64,000 nt of DNA from Bacillus nitratireducens. GTDB lineage: Bacteria > Bacillota > Bacilli > Bacillales > Bacillaceae_G. Shown piece after piece: positions 1 to 10,653 of the stretch (its first letter is position 1; every line of letters begins with the position of its first letter). The notes under the pieces were generated by a model, which was given only the letters and a program-made list of their open reading frames with translations, was not told the DNA's origin and did no database searches. The position numbers and the translations under genes are program-made. Where the stretch lies: positions 1 through 64,000 of the forward strand of contig NZ_MAOC01000051.1 of the NCBI RefSeq assembly GCF_001884135.1, read 5' to 3'.

Positions 1-20
1 TGAAATTAATACGACAATAT

Positions 21-815
21 TTACGAAGCCTTATGTTCAAGTCTTAGCTTATCCGCAACCATTGCGATGAACTCGGAATTCGTAGGTTTTGCTTTTGACA
101 TGGATACTGTATAACCAAATAAGGACGAAATAGAATCAATATTCCCACGGCTCCAAGCCACTTCAATTGCGTGACGGATTGCGCGCTCGACACGACTTGC
201 TGTTGTATTATATTTCTTTGCGATATCTGGATATAATACTTTCGTAATAGATCCTAGTAATTCGATATCATTGTACACCATAGAGATTGCTTCTCGTAAG
301 TACATGTACCCTTTAATATGAGCGGGTACACCAATTTCATGAATGATACTTGTAATACTCGCATCTAAGTTTTTCGGTTTTCCATCGATCGTTGTCGCTG
401 ATCGGAAAGATGGTAATGGACGTTTAATGGTAGCATTTGCCTTACCACTCACTTGACGAATATGACTTGTTAAATTCTCCATATCAAATGGTTTTAATAT
501 GAAATATGATGCACCTAAATCAACCGCTTTTTTCGTCACATCTTCTTGTCCAAATGCTGTCAACATAATAACGCTAGGTTGTCTTAACCTTTCAATATGT
601 CGCATTTTCTCTAGCACAGCTAGACCATCTAAATGTGGCATAATAATGTCTAAAACGAGTACATCAGGCTGCTTGTCTGTCAATAAGTTTAAACATTCTT
701 GACCATTGTAAGCAGTTCCGATCACTTCCATATCATCCTGAGCAGCAACATAGCTCTCTAGCATTGATACCAATTCTTTATTATCATCCACAAGACATAC
801 TTTAATTTTCTCCAC
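21..815 (-). CDS. spo0A: Sporulation master regulator Spo0A
   Basis: Response regulator at the end of the sporulation phosphorelay; as a phosphorylated dimer it binds 0A boxes to switch cells into sporulation. The 264-residue product has an N-terminal receiver domain with the acidic pair D10-D11, phospho-acceptor D56 in VLDIIMP and the conserved Lys in FILKPFD. A C-terminal DNA-binding domain of about 120 residues (roughly 145-264) follows. I chose the GTG at 813-815 because AAGGGAGG lies just upstream and the length matches the family; a longer frame reaching 887 would run through a 0A box. It is separated from spoIVB by a terminator-bearing gap, the usual Bacillus order. Identity is certain; only the start is inferred. 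Confidence 0.97.
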   Translation of the reverse strand: MEKIKVCLVDDNKELVSMLESYVAAQDDMEVIGTAYNGQECLNLLTDKQPDVLVLDIIMPHLDGLAVLEKMRHIERLRQPSVIMLTAFGQEDVTKKAVDLGASYFILKPFDMENLTSHIRQVSGKANATIKRPLPSFRSATTIDGKPKNLDASITSIIHEIGVPAHIKGYMYLREAISMVYNDIELLGSITKVLYPDIAKKYNTTASRVERAIRHAIEVAWSRGNIDSISSLFGYTVSMSKAKPTNSEFIAMVADKLRLEHKAS

Positions 816-879
816 AGTTTTTCCTCCCTTACCGAATCGATTCTTCCGACATGTGTAAGCTTCTAGGCTACATGAATTG

Positions 880-887
880 TTCGACAA
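880..887 (-). promoter_or_regulatory. 0A box upstream of spo0A
   Basis: Reads TTGTCGAA on the minus strand, an exact match to the consensus Spo0A-binding site, 65 bp upstream of the chosen spo0A start. This fits known spo0A autoregulation in Bacillus. I could not confidently place the sigma-H promoter that usually accompanies it. Confidence 0.7.
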
Positions 888-1028
888 TTGTGTGAAAATT
901 CCCTTTTAAAGTTTCTTACTTTCCGATAAAAACACAAAAAAATATATTTATCGCCCATTTACTTTCTTTCGCAACACATTCCATCATAGAATTACAACGA
1001 AACGTTCAACCCTTTTCTTATATTTTAC

Positions 1029-1053
1029 AACAAAAAACAGCTCTTGCGGAGCT
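1029..1053 (-). terminator. Weak terminator between spoIVB and spo0A
   Basis: Minus-strand hairpin AGCTC-CGCAA-GAGCT followed by a T-rich run. The stem is only about 5 bp, so it is a modest terminator, lying downstream of spoIVB. Confidence 0.45.
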
Positions 1054-1083
1054 TTTACAAAATTTCAACGAATTTTTCAATAG

Positions 1084-1117
1084 AAAAGCGAGCTAATATG
1101 CATTAGCTCGCTTTTTT
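1084..1117 (-). terminator. spoIVB terminator
   Basis: Perfect 11-bp inverted repeat (AGCGAGCTAAT / ATTAGCTCGCT) with T-runs on both sides. It includes the last codons and stop of spoIVB. Confidence 0.75.
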
Positions 1118-2395
1118 CTCTTGATCATAAATATTAATTCCAGCCTCATGTAACATCCATTCAATATGAACACCGTATCCTGACGTTGGATCATTTACAA
1201 ATACATGTGTAACTGCACCAATTACTTTTCCATTTTGTACAATCGGACTTCCACTCATCCCTTGTACAATGCCACCCGTTTTTGCTAGTAAACGTTTGTC
1301 TGTCACTTTTATAACCATACCTTTTGTAGCTGGGAACTTTTGTGGTACCGTACTAACAACTTCAATATCAAACGCTTCAACTTTATCTTGATCAATAACT
1401 GTTAATATTTTCGCTGGCCCTTCTTTTACTTGATGGGATAATGCGATAGGCATTGCTTTATCCATTATGCCGTTTGTCATATTTGTATTTAATTTTCCAA
1501 AAATGCCATACGGGCTATTTATTGTAATATTACCAATCACTTCACGATCCGGTGAAAATCTTGCTAATTTTTCTCCTGGATTCCCGTGACTTCCTCTTTC
1601 AATAGAGGTTACGGTCGAGCGCATAATTTGTCCATCTTCTACTTGAATTGGCTTTTTTGTATCATTATCAGAAATGACATGACCAAGTGCCCCGTATTTC
1701 ATGGAATCCGGATGAACAAATGTCATTGTTCCAATTCCAGCTGCCGAGTCACGAATATATAAACCAATACGATAAGACGATTCCCCGTTGTCTTTTTGTG
1801 GTGTTAACTTAGTGCGAATGTATTTTCCATCTCTTAGCAAAACAAGATTAAGCGGTTCACCTGTTTCTCCACTATTATGAATAAATGGCGCTACATCACT
1901 CATTCTTTCAATTGTTTTCCCATTAATTGCAGTAATCATATCTCCAATCTGTACACCAGCTGTTTCACCAGGAGATACTTTACCCTTTTCAGTTTGAATT
2001 AAATGATGGCCTACAACAAGTACACCTTTTGTGTTCAATTTCACACCAATCGATTGTCCACCAGGGATAACTTTAAAATCTTTTAATACTTTTACATTTA
2101 CTTTTTTCACTGGAAAACCAGCGAGTTGAAACACCATATCAGCTTCACCATTTTGATGAGAATTCACCATAAGGTCTTGTTCATTTGAACTTACTGTAAA
2201 TACATTACGATTTGTAGATGAAGCCTTAAAAACTGGTAATGATGCTATTTCTGATTGTTGTCCTTCAAAAACAACAAGTTGCTTCGGGGATGAAATAAAC
2301 GTTCGAAGCGGTTTAAAACATCCAATAAAAACTAAAGAAACAAGGAGACAAAGACCTATTATTTTTCGAAATCTTTCTAATTTCAATTTGTTCAC
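1103..2395 (-). CDS. spoIVB: SpoIVB intramembrane-signalling serine peptidase (S55)
   Basis: Forespore-made protease that crosses to the intermembrane space and cleaves SpoIVFA, triggering pro-sigma-K processing. The 430-residue protein has an N-terminal membrane anchor/signal segment (about residues 8-27), a PDZ domain in the first half (around [14 protein letters not shown]), and a C-terminal S55 peptidase domain with the catalytic serine in GMSGSPI. Length is close to the ~426 residues of B. subtilis. It sits between recN and spo0A as in other bacilli, and its 3' end lies inside a terminator stem. A sigma-G promoter is expected but I did not assign one. Confidence 0.96.
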   Translation of the reverse strand: MNKLKLERFRKIIGLCLLVSLVFIGCFKPLRTFISSPKQLVVFEGQQSEIASLPVFKASSTNRNVFTVSSNEQDLMVNSHQNGEADMVFQLAGFPVKKVNVKVLKDFKVIPGGQSIGVKLNTKGVLVVGHHLIQTEKGKVSPGETAGVQIGDMITAINGKTIERMSDVAPFIHNSGETGEPLNLVLLRDGKYIRTKLTPQKDNGESSYRIGLYIRDSAAGIGTMTFVHPDSMKYGALGHVISDNDTKKPIQVEDGQIMRSTVTSIERGSHGNPGEKLARFSPDREVIGNITINSPYGIFGKLNTNMTNGIMDKAMPIALSHQVKEGPAKILTVIDQDKVEAFDIEVVSTVPQKFPATKGMVIKVTDKRLLAKTGGIVQGMSGSPIVQNGKVIGAVTHVFVNDPTSGYGVHIEWMLHEAGINIYDQEKKAS

Positions 2396-2498
2396 TCTCC
2401 TCGCTCCTACCCCACATTCAGCCTCTTGGCTTCACTTTTTAATCTCTCCTTGCAGTGCTTTATTTATAACCGGAAGAATTAAGAAATCATCATTTGAG

Positions 2499-2526
2499 AA
2501 AAAAAGCTATCCATTACTGGATAGCC
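2499..2526 (-). terminator. recN terminator
   Basis: Minus-strand hairpin GGCTATCC-AGTAA-TGGATAGC followed by seven or more T; it overlaps the recN stop codon. Confidence 0.75.
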
Positions 2527-4253
2527 TCTGCTGTCTGTTTGAAATGATGTGCTTGCGTAAGTAACTCTTTCGCATGTTCTGTCGTTAAATCTGTAATTTC
2601 TACACCAGAAATCATCCGAGCAATTTCTGTTACTTTTTCATCCGTACTTAGCACCGTAACAGATGTAATCGTCCGATCATTCGCCACTTGTTTTCTAATA
2701 AATAAATGCGAGTCCGCCATTGAAGCTACCTGAGGTAAGTGCGTAATACAAAGTACTTGCGAGTTTACCGATACACGATAGATTTTTTCCGCAATAGCCT
2801 GTGCAACCCGGCCACTCACACCTGTATCCACTTCATCAAAAATAACTGAAGCAACACCTTGATGCTTAGAAAAAATACTTTTTAAAGCCAAAATAATACG
2901 AGATAACTCTCCGCCAGAAGCAACCTTTGAAAGCGGTTTTAACGGTTCACCAGGGTTCGTTGAAATATAAAACTCCACGTGATCGTAGCCATCCGCCGTA
3001 AGTTTCACCGGTGTTCCTTCTACAAGAGGTTCTTCTGCATTTCCTTCCCTCTTCATTATTCTCACTTCAAATTTCGTTTTTTCCATATATAATTCTTTTA
3101 ATTCTTGATGAATAGCGTTTGTAAGATGGTCTGCCAGTTCATGACGCATATCACTTAACAACGTTGCTTCTTTTAAGATAACACCTTCTAATTCCTTTAG
3201 CTGCTTTCTCGTCGTTTCAATATGTACGTCTTTATTTTCAATTGTAAAAATTTCTTGTTCAATTTTATCAGCATACGCTAAAATCTCTTCTACAGTATTT
3301 CCATACTTTCTCTTTAACATACGGATTTCATTCAACCGTGTTTCAATTTCATCTAAACGTTTCGGATCATATTCCATCATATCTAACTTTTCTCTAAGCT
3401 GATATGCAACTTCTTCTAATAAGTAATAGCTATTTGCAATTGAATCATGGTTTTCTTGATACGCCTCATCTAAATGCGTAATACTCTCCATTTGGCTCAT
3501 TGCATTCCTTACATGATCTAGCCCTTGGCTGTCCCCACTCAACGAACGATACGCATCCCCTAACGCTTTATAAATCTTTTCAAAATTGGATATTTTCAAG
3601 CGTTCCTCAGTCAATTCATATTCTTCATCCATTTTTAAATCTGCCTTACGAATTTCTTCATGTTGGAATTGAATTAAATCTAGACGATGAGCCATTTGTT
3701 GTTCATTTTCACTTAAAGATTTCAGCTGTTTTTTTAATCTTTCATAGTCTCCGTATACGTTCTGATATATGTCTAATTGTTTAACAATACGATCTCCATC
3801 AAAATGATCTAGCATAAACATATGACGCTCTTCATTCATTAAATCTTGCGTTTCATGCTGTCCATGTATATCAACAAGCGTTTTTCCAATCTCTTTTAAT
3901 ATACTAAGTGTAACAAGCTTCCCATTTACACGGCATACACTTTTTCCGTTCGCAGCGATATCACGTTTCAAAATAATCATGCCATCTTCTATTTCTATAT
4001 CTAATTCTTCTGCCTTTGCGATACATGGATGCTTATCATCTTCTACATAAAATAAACCCTCTATTTCAGCCTTTTCTGTTCCATATCGAACAAACTCCGC
4101 TGAACCACGGCCGCCAACAAGCAAACTAATCGCATCAATAATAATCGATTTTCCGGCTCCTGTTTCACCACTTAAAACGGTTAAACCTTTTTGAAAAGAA
4201 ATATTTAATGCCTCAATAATAGCAAAGTTTCTGATCGATAATTCCGATAACAA
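2514..4253 (-). CDS. recN: DNA repair ATPase RecN
   Basis: SMC-like ATPase recruited early to double-strand breaks for recombinational repair. The 579-residue protein has Walker A GETGAGKS near residue 30, a long central coiled-coil region, the GGELSR signature and a C-terminal Walker B (VIFDEVDTGVSG). The start chosen is TTG at 4251-4253 (MLSELSIRNFAII), matching the family N-terminus and preceded by GAGGTG nine bases away; the open frame continues to 4319 but those 22 residues are not family-like. Its upstream region carries a good sigma-A promoter with a LexA-like box in the spacer, suggesting SOS control. Confidence 0.96.
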   Translation of the reverse strand: MLSELSIRNFAIIEALNISFQKGLTVLSGETGAGKSIIIDAISLLVGGRGSAEFVRYGTEKAEIEGLFYVEDDKHPCIAKAEELDIEIEDGMIILKRDIAANGKSVCRVNGKLVTLSILKEIGKTLVDIHGQHETQDLMNEERHMFMLDHFDGDRIVKQLDIYQNVYGDYERLKKQLKSLSENEQQMAHRLDLIQFQHEEIRKADLKMDEEYELTEERLKISNFEKIYKALGDAYRSLSGDSQGLDHVRNAMSQMESITHLDEAYQENHDSIANSYYLLEEVAYQLREKLDMMEYDPKRLDEIETRLNEIRMLKRKYGNTVEEILAYADKIEQEIFTIENKDVHIETTRKQLKELEGVILKEATLLSDMRHELADHLTNAIHQELKELYMEKTKFEVRIMKREGNAEEPLVEGTPVKLTADGYDHVEFYISTNPGEPLKPLSKVASGGELSRIILALKSIFSKHQGVASVIFDEVDTGVSGRVAQAIAEKIYRVSVNSQVLCITHLPQVASMADSHLFIRKQVANDRTITSVTVLSTDEKVTEIARMISGVEITDLTTEHAKELLTQAHHFKQTAEAIQ

Positions 4254-4364
4254 TGCCCCATTCACCTCGTTATAAACTAATCCCCTACTAAGGGCTTTTT
4301 TTAAGTACTCTTCATTCAAATAGTTATACTATAATATGTATAAATTACTCATCTAACCCGCTCC

Positions 4365-4394
4365 ATTGTACCAAACATTCGTTTTACGGGTCAA
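4365..4394 (-). promoter_or_regulatory. recN promoter with embedded LexA-like box
   Basis: On the minus strand: -35 TTGACC (4394-4389), 18-bp spacer, -10 TACAAT (4370-4365). The spacer contains AAAACGAATGTTTG (4385-4372), which matches 12 of 14 positions of the Gram-positive LexA consensus CGAACRNRYGTTYG. The placement would let LexA block RNA polymerase. By-eye call. Confidence 0.5.
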
Positions 4395-4463
4395 TCCACC
4401 TATTTTCTAACTTTATTTAAAGAAAATATTATATTGCATTTAATAATTTATATTTTTAACCAA

Positions 4464-4517
4464 TAAAAATATCTTGTTTACTTTCCACTTTACAGAGGAA
4501 AGTAAACAAGATTTTTT
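4464..4517 (-). terminator. argR terminator
   Basis: Perfect 15-bp stem (TCTTGTTTACTTTCC at 4472-4486 with its complement at 4497-4511) and flanking A/T tracts. Because it is symmetric it may work in both directions. Confidence 0.85.
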
Positions 4518-4519
4518 TG

Positions 4520-4969
4520 TTACAGCATATTTAAGAAACGATCAGAGACAACACCTGTATCTTCAGGTGTACGGCAAATAATTAAGCAAGTATCATCACC
4601 ACAAATGGTTCCGATAATCTCATCCCACTCTAAATGATCAATAAGTGCCCCAAGTGAATGAGCGTTACCAGGCAATGTTTTTAGCACAAGCATATGTCCT
4701 GCAGTGTCTAATTTTACAAATGAATCCACTAGATTTCGTTTTAATTTTTGCAACGGGTTAAATCGTTGATCTGCTGGTAAGCTATATTTATAGCGTCCAT
4801 CATGTAATGGCACCTTAACTAAGTGCAGTTCTTTAATATCGCGCGATACTGTTGCTTGCGTTACATTAAACCCCACATTACGTAAAATATCAACTAGTTC
4901 ATCTTGTGTTTCAATTTCTTTGTTTGCAATAATTTCCCTGATTTTAATATGGCGCTGACCTTTATTCAT
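4520..4969 (-). CDS. argR: Arginine repressor ArgR/AhrC
   Basis: Hexameric arginine-responsive regulator of arginine biosynthesis and catabolism. The 149-residue protein has an N-terminal winged helix with the recognition motif TVSRDIKEL (S42-R43) and a C-terminal oligomerisation/arginine-binding domain with GTICGDDT. The start is ATG at 4967-4969 with GAGGTG upstream; a longer frame to 4999 adds 10 unlikely residues. Its location between tlyA and recN is the conserved Bacillus position of ahrC, so this is the orthologue of AhrC, although the B. cereus group also has other ArgR-type genes. Confidence 0.94.
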   Translation of the reverse strand: MNKGQRHIKIREIIANKEIETQDELVDILRNVGFNVTQATVSRDIKELHLVKVPLHDGRYKYSLPADQRFNPLQKLKRNLVDSFVKLDTAGHMLVLKTLPGNAHSLGALIDHLEWDEIIGTICGDDTCLIICRTPEDTGVVSDRFLNML

Positions 4970-5093
4970 ACATTTGCACCTCACACTATCTCTTACCATA
5001 GTTTAAACATTGGTATACTTCACTTATTTATGTTAACGTATAATTCGTTTCTTGTACACAATTGTTTTTACAATCATTATACAATTACAACAA

Positions 5094-5122
5094 AAAGAGG
5101 AACAACATATGTTATTCCCCTT
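5094..5122 (-). terminator. tlyA terminator
   Basis: Minus-strand near-perfect palindrome GGAATAACATATGTTGTTCC followed by CTCTTTTTG. It overlaps the tlyA stop codon at 5112-5114. Confidence 0.65.
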
Positions 5123-5951
5123 TCCCTTTTTGTTTTAGAACTTCATGCGCTTCTGTAACAACTTGCTCAATTGAAACCGGCGAATGATTTTCGCCATTCT
5201 CACGCTCTCCATGCCATTTTAGATGGATTAAAAATTCAATATTACCATCCCCGCCCGTAATTGGTGAGAATGTTAAACCTTCGACATCATAGCCTTCCTT
5301 CAGAGCAAAATCGACAATCATTTCCACGACAGCTTCATGTACTTTTCTATCACGAACAATGCCTTTTTTCCCAACTTGTTCTCGTCCAGCCTCAAACTGT
5401 GGTTTAATTAATGCAGCTACGTCACCATTTGACATAAGCATTGTTTTTAAAACCGGCAATATTAGCCTTAATGATATAAATGAAACATCGATACTTGCAA
5501 ACTGAGGTAAACCACGCTCTAAGTCTGCCGGTGTCACGTAACGGAAGTTCGTTCGTTCCATCACAACAACACGCTCATCTTGACGCAATTTCCACGCAAG
5601 TTGATTATATCCTACATCTAATGCATAAGATAACTTCGCTCCATTTTGAAGCGCACAATCTGTAAAGCCACCAGTTGATGAACCAATATCTATCATAACT
5701 TTATCTTGTAAATCAAGTTGAAATGTCTCTAATGCCTTTTCAAGTTTATAACCACCACGGCTTACATATGGCATAACTTGCCCTTTCACCGTAATCTCTG
5801 TATCTTGTGAGATTTTCTCTCCTGGCTTATCGAGCCTCATTTCATTCGCATATACGAGCCCTGCCATAACAGCACGTTTAGCCTTCTCGCGCGTTTCTAT
5901 AAGTCCTCGCTCTACTAATAGTACATCTACTCTTTCTTTTTTTACGCTCAT
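5112..5951 (-). CDS. tlyA: TlyA-type rRNA 2'-O-methyltransferase (YqxC)
   Basis: Family known to methylate ribose 2'-OH groups of 16S and/or 23S rRNA. The 279-residue protein begins with an S4 RNA-binding domain (about 5-65, RVDVLLVERGLIETREKAKR), then an FtsJ/RrmJ methyltransferase fold with SAM motif DIGSSTGGFTDCAL (about residues 88-101) and the DVSFISLRLILP segment. Only 3 bp separate it from the dxs stop, so dxs-tlyA are probably co-transcribed. Which nucleotide it modifies in this organism cannot be told from sequence. Confidence 0.9.
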   Translation of the reverse strand: MSVKKERVDVLLVERGLIETREKAKRAVMAGLVYANEMRLDKPGEKISQDTEITVKGQVMPYVSRGGYKLEKALETFQLDLQDKVMIDIGSSTGGFTDCALQNGAKLSYALDVGYNQLAWKLRQDERVVVMERTNFRYVTPADLERGLPQFASIDVSFISLRLILPVLKTMLMSNGDVAALIKPQFEAGREQVGKKGIVRDRKVHEAVVEMIVDFALKEGYDVEGLTFSPITGGDGNIEFLIHLKWHGERENGENHSPVSIEQVVTEAHEVLKQKGKGE

Positions 5952-5954
5952 TTG

Positions 5955-7847
5955 TTACGCCCTTTTTTGTTTTGATGGAATCATTGTATGAATACGGTCT
6001 ACAACAGCATCTGTCGTTAAACCAATTTCTTCTAATAATTTTGTTACACTACCGTGCTCTATGAAACGGTCTGGAATACCCATTCTTTCAATTAATGCAC
6101 TATGGTATCCATTTTCAGATGCAAATTCAACTACTCCTGTTCCAAAACCTCCGATTAAACAAGCTTCTTCAATCGTTAAAATCGGTATATTTTTTCCTAA
6201 AAGCTCATGTAAATATGCTTCATCCATTGGTTTAATAAAGCGAGCATTCACTACTTTGACTGAAACTCCAGCCTTTTCAAGACGCTCAGCTGCTTCCATT
6301 GCCATTGGTATTGTCGTACCAAACGTTAAAATAGCCGCTTGTTTACCTTCTTTTAACGTTTCCCATGAACCAATTGGAATCGCCTTTAATTCTTCATCCA
6401 TATGAACACCAAGTCCATTACCGCGCGCATAACGCAAAGCAATCGGTCCATCTTCATATTGCATCGCCGTATAGACTAAATGTTGACCTTCATTTTCATC
6501 TTTCGGCATCATAAGCACCATATTCGGCAAGTGACGTAAAAACGCGATGTCAAATACCCCTTGATGCGTTTCACCGTCTGCTCCTACTAATCCAGAGCGA
6601 TCTATTCCAATGAAAACATTTAAATTTTGACGACAAATATCATGAACAACTTGGTCATATGCTCTTTGTAAAAATGTTGAATAAATTGCTAAGAATGGCT
6701 TCATCCCTTGTGTTGCCATACCAGCCGCCATTGTTGTAGCATGCTGTTCCGCAATACCTACATCAATCATGCGATCTGGAAATTCTTTTTGGAATTTCTC
6801 AAGTTTCGATCCAACAGGCATTGCAGGCGTAATCGCAACGATACGTTCATCCGTTCTTGCTAGCTTAAGTACAGTATCACTAACAACAGCACTCCATGCT
6901 GGTGCAACTTCCTTCGGTTTAACGAAGTCACCTGACTCGATCTTATACGGTCCTGTCCCATGCCAAGTTCCAATAACGTCACTCTCAGCTGGTTTATAAC
7001 CTTTTCCTTTTTTCGTAATTACATGAACAAGTACTGGGCCTTTTGTTTTCTTTGCATATTGCAACGTTTCGAATAACTTTTCATAATCATGCCCATCGAC
7101 CGGACCTAAATATGTAAAGCCTAATTCTTCAAAAAAGACGCCTGATACTAGTAAATATTTTAGACTATCCTTTATTTTTTCTGCTGTCGCAGCAACTTTC
7201 CCGCCAACTGCTGGGATTTTCTTCAATATATACTCTAATTCATCTTTTACCCAATGGTACTTCCCTGCGGTACGTAAACGACCAAGTACATTATGAAGCG
7301 CACCGACGTTTGGTGCAATTGACATTTCATTGTCATTCAAAATAACAATCATGTCCGTTTTTTCATGACCAATATGGTTTAATGCCTCTAAAGCCATTCC
7401 GCCTGTTAATGCACCATCGCCAATAATTGGTATAACGTATTCTTCCGTTTTCTTTAAATCCCGCGCTAGAGCCATTCCCATTGCAGCAGATAATGACGTC
7501 GAGCTATGACCAGTTTCCCATACATCATGCTCACTCTCACAGCGTTTTGGGAAACCACATAGACCCTGGTATTGCCTTAATGTGCCGAATTCTTTCGCAC
7601 GCCCTGTTAAAATTTTATGTACATAGGATTGATGTCCTACATCCCATAAAAACTTATCTTTCGGACTATCAAATAATTTATGCAGAGCAATTGTGAGTTC
7701 TACTACACCTAAATTAGGTGCAATATGTCCACCTGTTTGAGAGAGCTCTTCAATTAAAAACTTACGAATATCCTCACTCAATCCCTCTAGTTCACTAATA
7801 GACATATCTTTCAAAAAACTAGGGTTTTGAATTTGCGTTAGATCCAC
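5955..7847 (-). CDS. dxs: 1-deoxy-D-xylulose-5-phosphate synthase
   Basis: Thiamine-diphosphate enzyme that condenses pyruvate and glyceraldehyde 3-phosphate, the first step of the MEP isoprenoid pathway. The 630-residue product shows the TPP-binding [15 protein letters not shown], the conserved YLGPVDGHD, and the transketolase pyrimidine-domain segment [10 protein letters not shown]. The start is GTG at 7845-7847 ([12 protein letters not shown]), eight bases after AAAGTGAG; the in-frame GTG at 7856 leaves no SD spacing. A terminator lies between it and ispA, so it seems to start its own dxs-tlyA transcript. Confidence 0.97.
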   Translation of the reverse strand: MDLTQIQNPSFLKDMSISELEGLSEDIRKFLIEELSQTGGHIAPNLGVVELTIALHKLFDSPKDKFLWDVGHQSYVHKILTGRAKEFGTLRQYQGLCGFPKRCESEHDVWETGHSSTSLSAAMGMALARDLKKTEEYVIPIIGDGALTGGMALEALNHIGHEKTDMIVILNDNEMSIAPNVGALHNVLGRLRTAGKYHWVKDELEYILKKIPAVGGKVAATAEKIKDSLKYLLVSGVFFEELGFTYLGPVDGHDYEKLFETLQYAKKTKGPVLVHVITKKGKGYKPAESDVIGTWHGTGPYKIESGDFVKPKEVAPAWSAVVSDTVLKLARTDERIVAITPAMPVGSKLEKFQKEFPDRMIDVGIAEQHATTMAAGMATQGMKPFLAIYSTFLQRAYDQVVHDICRQNLNVFIGIDRSGLVGADGETHQGVFDIAFLRHLPNMVLMMPKDENEGQHLVYTAMQYEDGPIALRYARGNGLGVHMDEELKAIPIGSWETLKEGKQAAILTFGTTIPMAMEAAERLEKAGVSVKVVNARFIKPMDEAYLHELLGKNIPILTIEEACLIGGFGTGVVEFASENGYHSALIERMGIPDRFIEHGSVTKLLEEIGLTTDAVVDRIHTMIPSKQKRA

Positions 7848-8155
7848 ATGGATCACTCACTTTCATTTCATAATCTGTCAACATGTCAAATATTATAAGA
7901 AACATTTACACAACACAAGAAATTCTCTTTCTATTCTTTTTATCTTGTCCTGCTTTCAGAAAACACTTCCATTTTTTTCACTTATCATATTATACATCAT
8001 ATTTCTTTATGCGATGAAAAAAATAGCCGCTAACACGAAGTGATAACGGCAATGTAATCTACATATATTTTTGCCAATAACAAGAAAAGAAAAACCTTTT
8101 CCTACATTTATATCATAAAATGATGAATGACTCAACAAATGAAAACGCTGTTATA
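7848..8155. other. Intergenic: dxs upstream region and ispA terminator
   Basis: AT-rich gap holding the ribosome binding site of dxs near 7855 and the ispA terminator at 8017-8050. I see no convincing small ORF. The dxs promoter must lie here, but no box stood out clearly. Confidence 0.6.
8017..8050 (-). terminator. Terminator after ispA
   Basis: Minus-strand stem GCCGTTATCAC / GTGTTAGCGGC with loop TTC, one mismatch and one G-T pair, followed by TATTTTTTT. It separates the xse-ispA transcript from dxs. Confidence 0.75.
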
Positions 8156-9049
8156 TTAGTTATTACGTTTTGCGATTAAATCACAAATAGATAGTAAATA
8201 TTCATCTTGTAATTGCAAGGAGCTAATAGAATCTTTTGCTTTTGCAATTGTCTCCTCTAAAATAGATTTTGCTCTATCTACAGTAAATAACGTCGTATAT
8301 GTGCTCTTTTCGTTGGAAGCATCACTACCAATCGGTTTTCCAATCTCTTCTTCTGTTCCTTCTACATCCAAAATATCATCTCTAATTTGGAAAGCTAGAC
8401 CGATATATTTCGCAAATGCAAGTAACTTCTCTTCTTGCTCTTCTGTAGCATCAGAAAGTATCGCTCCTGCAAGTACAGCAAACTCAAGCAGTTTACCTGT
8501 TTTATGCTTATGGATGTACTCTAATTCATTAATTGTAAGTCGTTTTCCTTCAGCTTCCATATCTGCCACTTGTCCAGCAACCATTCCTTCAGGTCCTGCT
8601 GCTTTCGCAAGCTCAAGTACAAGTCTTACTTTCTTTTCAGCAGAGATTTCTTTTTGCTCATATGTCATAATAACTTGAAAAGCATATGTCAATAAACCAT
8701 CACCTGCTAAAACTGCCATTGCTTCACCAAATACTTTATGATTTGTAGGCTTTCCTCGTCTTAGATCATCATCATCCATACAAGGTAAATCATCATGAAT
8801 TAACGAATATGTATGAATCATTTCAAGGGCACAAGCTGCACCCACTCCAAGATTTTTTTCTTTCCCAAATGCTTGTAACGTTGCAAATAAAAGTAACGGG
8901 CGGAGACGTTTCCCACCCGCTTCCAAAGAATATGCCATCGCTTCACGCAGCACATTTGGACATTGTAATTCATTTGCATAGCTTACAAGCTTTTCTTCTA
9001 CGAAAGTTTTACTCTCTTTCAAAAAAGCATCAAAAGCTAAATGTGTCAC
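8156..9049 (-). CDS. ispA: Farnesyl diphosphate synthase (YqiD)
   Basis: Adds isopentenyl diphosphate to DMAPP/GPP to give farnesyl diphosphate for undecaprenol, menaquinone and haem side chains. The 297-residue all-helical prenyltransferase has the first Asp-rich motif DDLPCMDDDD and the second DDILD (in AFQIRDDILD). The GTG start overlaps the xseB stop by one base (TAGTG), with AGGAG upstream, indicating translational coupling in a folD-xseA-xseB-ispA run. Confidence 0.95.
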   Translation of the reverse strand: MTHLAFDAFLKESKTFVEEKLVSYANELQCPNVLREAMAYSLEAGGKRLRPLLLFATLQAFGKEKNLGVGAACALEMIHTYSLIHDDLPCMDDDDLRRGKPTNHKVFGEAMAVLAGDGLLTYAFQVIMTYEQKEISAEKKVRLVLELAKAAGPEGMVAGQVADMEAEGKRLTINELEYIHKHKTGKLLEFAVLAGAILSDATEEQEEKLLAFAKYIGLAFQIRDDILDVEGTEEEIGKPIGSDASNEKSTYTTLFTVDRAKSILEETIAKAKDSISSLQLQDEYLLSICDLIAKRNN

Positions 9050-9279
9050 TATGCTTCATCTCCTAAAGCAGTAAACGGTTTAAGCTCTCCATCTTCCCCA
9101 AGGATAACTGCCATTTGTTCTTGTACATCTTTCAATTTCTCATCACAAAGCTTAGATAATTCCATACCTTCTTTAAAGTAAGAAATCGCTTCTTCTAAAG
9201 GTACATCACCTTGTTCAAGCTTAGAAACGAGATGCTCAAGTTGCGAAATTGCTTCTTCAAAACTTAACTTATTTTCCAC
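9049..9279 (-). CDS. xseB: Exodeoxyribonuclease VII small subunit
   Basis: Small helical subunit of ExoVII, which degrades single-stranded DNA from both ends with the large subunit XseA. 76 residues, acidic, with the family pattern [26 protein letters not shown]. The start appears to be GTG (9277-9279); it overlaps the end of xseA by 11 bp, and its stop overlaps ispA by one base. Confidence 0.94.
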   Translation of the reverse strand: MENKLSFEEAISQLEHLVSKLEQGDVPLEEAISYFKEGMELSKLCDEKLKDVQEQMAVILGEDGELKPFTALGDEA

Positions 9280-10627
9280 TATTCAATTCACGCTCCTCTA
9301 TGCTTGATACGCTACAATCTAGTATTCCATCTTGTAATTGAACTGAAACAGCATCTCCAAGGCTAACATCTTTCACACTTTTTAATACTTGCTTCTCTTC
9401 ATCATATACAAGCCCATACCCTCTCATCATTACTTTGAGTGGACTTAGTGCTTCAAGCTTTTGAGCAGCTCTCACAAATGCAAACTCCTTCATCTGAAGT
9501 AAGGTTTGCATTTCACGTTGCAATTGCTTTTGCAACGTTTCAATCGCTACCTTTGTTTGCATGATTTTTTGAGATGGGTGGTGCTTTTCTAAATAAAATG
9601 AAAGTTGCTTTAATTGATTTACTTTTTTATCTATATAACGCTCTTTCGCTAAAACAAGTTGTTCAAGAGCCCTGTCTAGCTGCTCTTCTTTTTGTTCATA
9701 CACTTGCCTTGGATAACGGAACGCATAAGATTTTTGTAACACTTGCAGTTTTTCTTCTTTTTTATGTACTCTCTCTCTCATTGCTCTTTGCAATCTCAGA
9801 GTTCTTTGTAATACCTTTTCTTGTAACTCTAGAACATTAGGTACCGCCAGCTCAGCTGCTGCAGTCGGTGTTGGTGCACGTAAATCCGCAACAAAATCTG
9901 CGATTGTAAAATCTGTTTCATGACCTACAGCCGAAATAATTGGAATCTCACTTGTAAAAATTGCTCTTGCAACTACTTCCTCATTAAAGGCCCATAATTC
10001 TTCAATAGAGCCTCCTCCGCGACCAACAATTAGTACATCTATCTCTTCCATTTCATTCGCTGTACGAATCGCTTGTACAATCGAGGGAGCTGCTGACTCC
10101 CCTTGTACAAGTACCGGAAACACAATAACATTCCCAATTGGGTAACGACGTTTAATTGTTGTAATAATATCACGAATTGCTGCTCCTGTTGGTGACGTGA
10201 TTACACCAATTGTTTTAGCGTACGGAGGAATTGTTTTTTTATAAACTTGAGAAAACAAGCCCTCTTCCTCTAAACGAACTTTTAACTGCTCATAAGCTAA
10301 ATGCAAGTTTCCAATCCCGTCAGGCTGCATGTCTTGAATATAAATTTGATAAGACCCACTCGCCTCGTAAACAGAAATCTTTCCTTTTACAAGTACTTTC
10401 ATTCCATTTTCCGGTTTGAATTTAATATTACGATTATGACCCGCAAACATAACCGCTGCAATTCTTGCATTTTCATCTTTCAATGTAAAATACATATGAC
10501 CACGGCTATGATATTTAAAGTTGGAAATTTCTCCTTTTAACCAAACAGACTGCAAATGCGGATCATACTCTATTTTTGTTTTAATATAGCGTGTTAATGC
10601 TGTAACGGTTAAATATTGTTTCTCCAT
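9269..10627 (-). CDS. xseA: Exodeoxyribonuclease VII large subunit
   Basis: Catalytic subunit of ExoVII. The 452-residue protein has an N-terminal OB-fold (about 1-100, [15 protein letters not shown]...[10 protein letters not shown]), a central catalytic domain with [14 protein letters not shown] and [22 protein letters not shown], then a long C-terminal coiled coil (about 275-400) that binds XseB. Start is ATG with AGGAGAGAGC upstream. Confidence 0.96.
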   Translation of the reverse strand: MEKQYLTVTALTRYIKTKIEYDPHLQSVWLKGEISNFKYHSRGHMYFTLKDENARIAAVMFAGHNRNIKFKPENGMKVLVKGKISVYEASGSYQIYIQDMQPDGIGNLHLAYEQLKVRLEEEGLFSQVYKKTIPPYAKTIGVITSPTGAAIRDIITTIKRRYPIGNVIVFPVLVQGESAAPSIVQAIRTANEMEEIDVLIVGRGGGSIEELWAFNEEVVARAIFTSEIPIISAVGHETDFTIADFVADLRAPTPTAAAELAVPNVLELQEKVLQRTLRLQRAMRERVHKKEEKLQVLQKSYAFRYPRQVYEQKEEQLDRALEQLVLAKERYIDKKVNQLKQLSFYLEKHHPSQKIMQTKVAIETLQKQLQREMQTLLQMKEFAFVRAAQKLEALSPLKVMMRGYGLVYDEEKQVLKSVKDVSLGDAVSVQLQDGILDCSVSSIEERELNSGK

Positions 10628-10653
10628 TGCTCTCTCCTCATAGCCGATTCAAC

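Noticed and set aside
816-887. Longer spo0A frame starting at 887
   Set aside because: It would translate through a consensus 0A box; the GTG at 815 has an ideal SD and the right family length.
4254-4319. 22-residue N-terminal extension of RecN
   Set aside because: Not family-like; TTG at 4253 has GAGGTG at good spacing and matches homolog N-termini.
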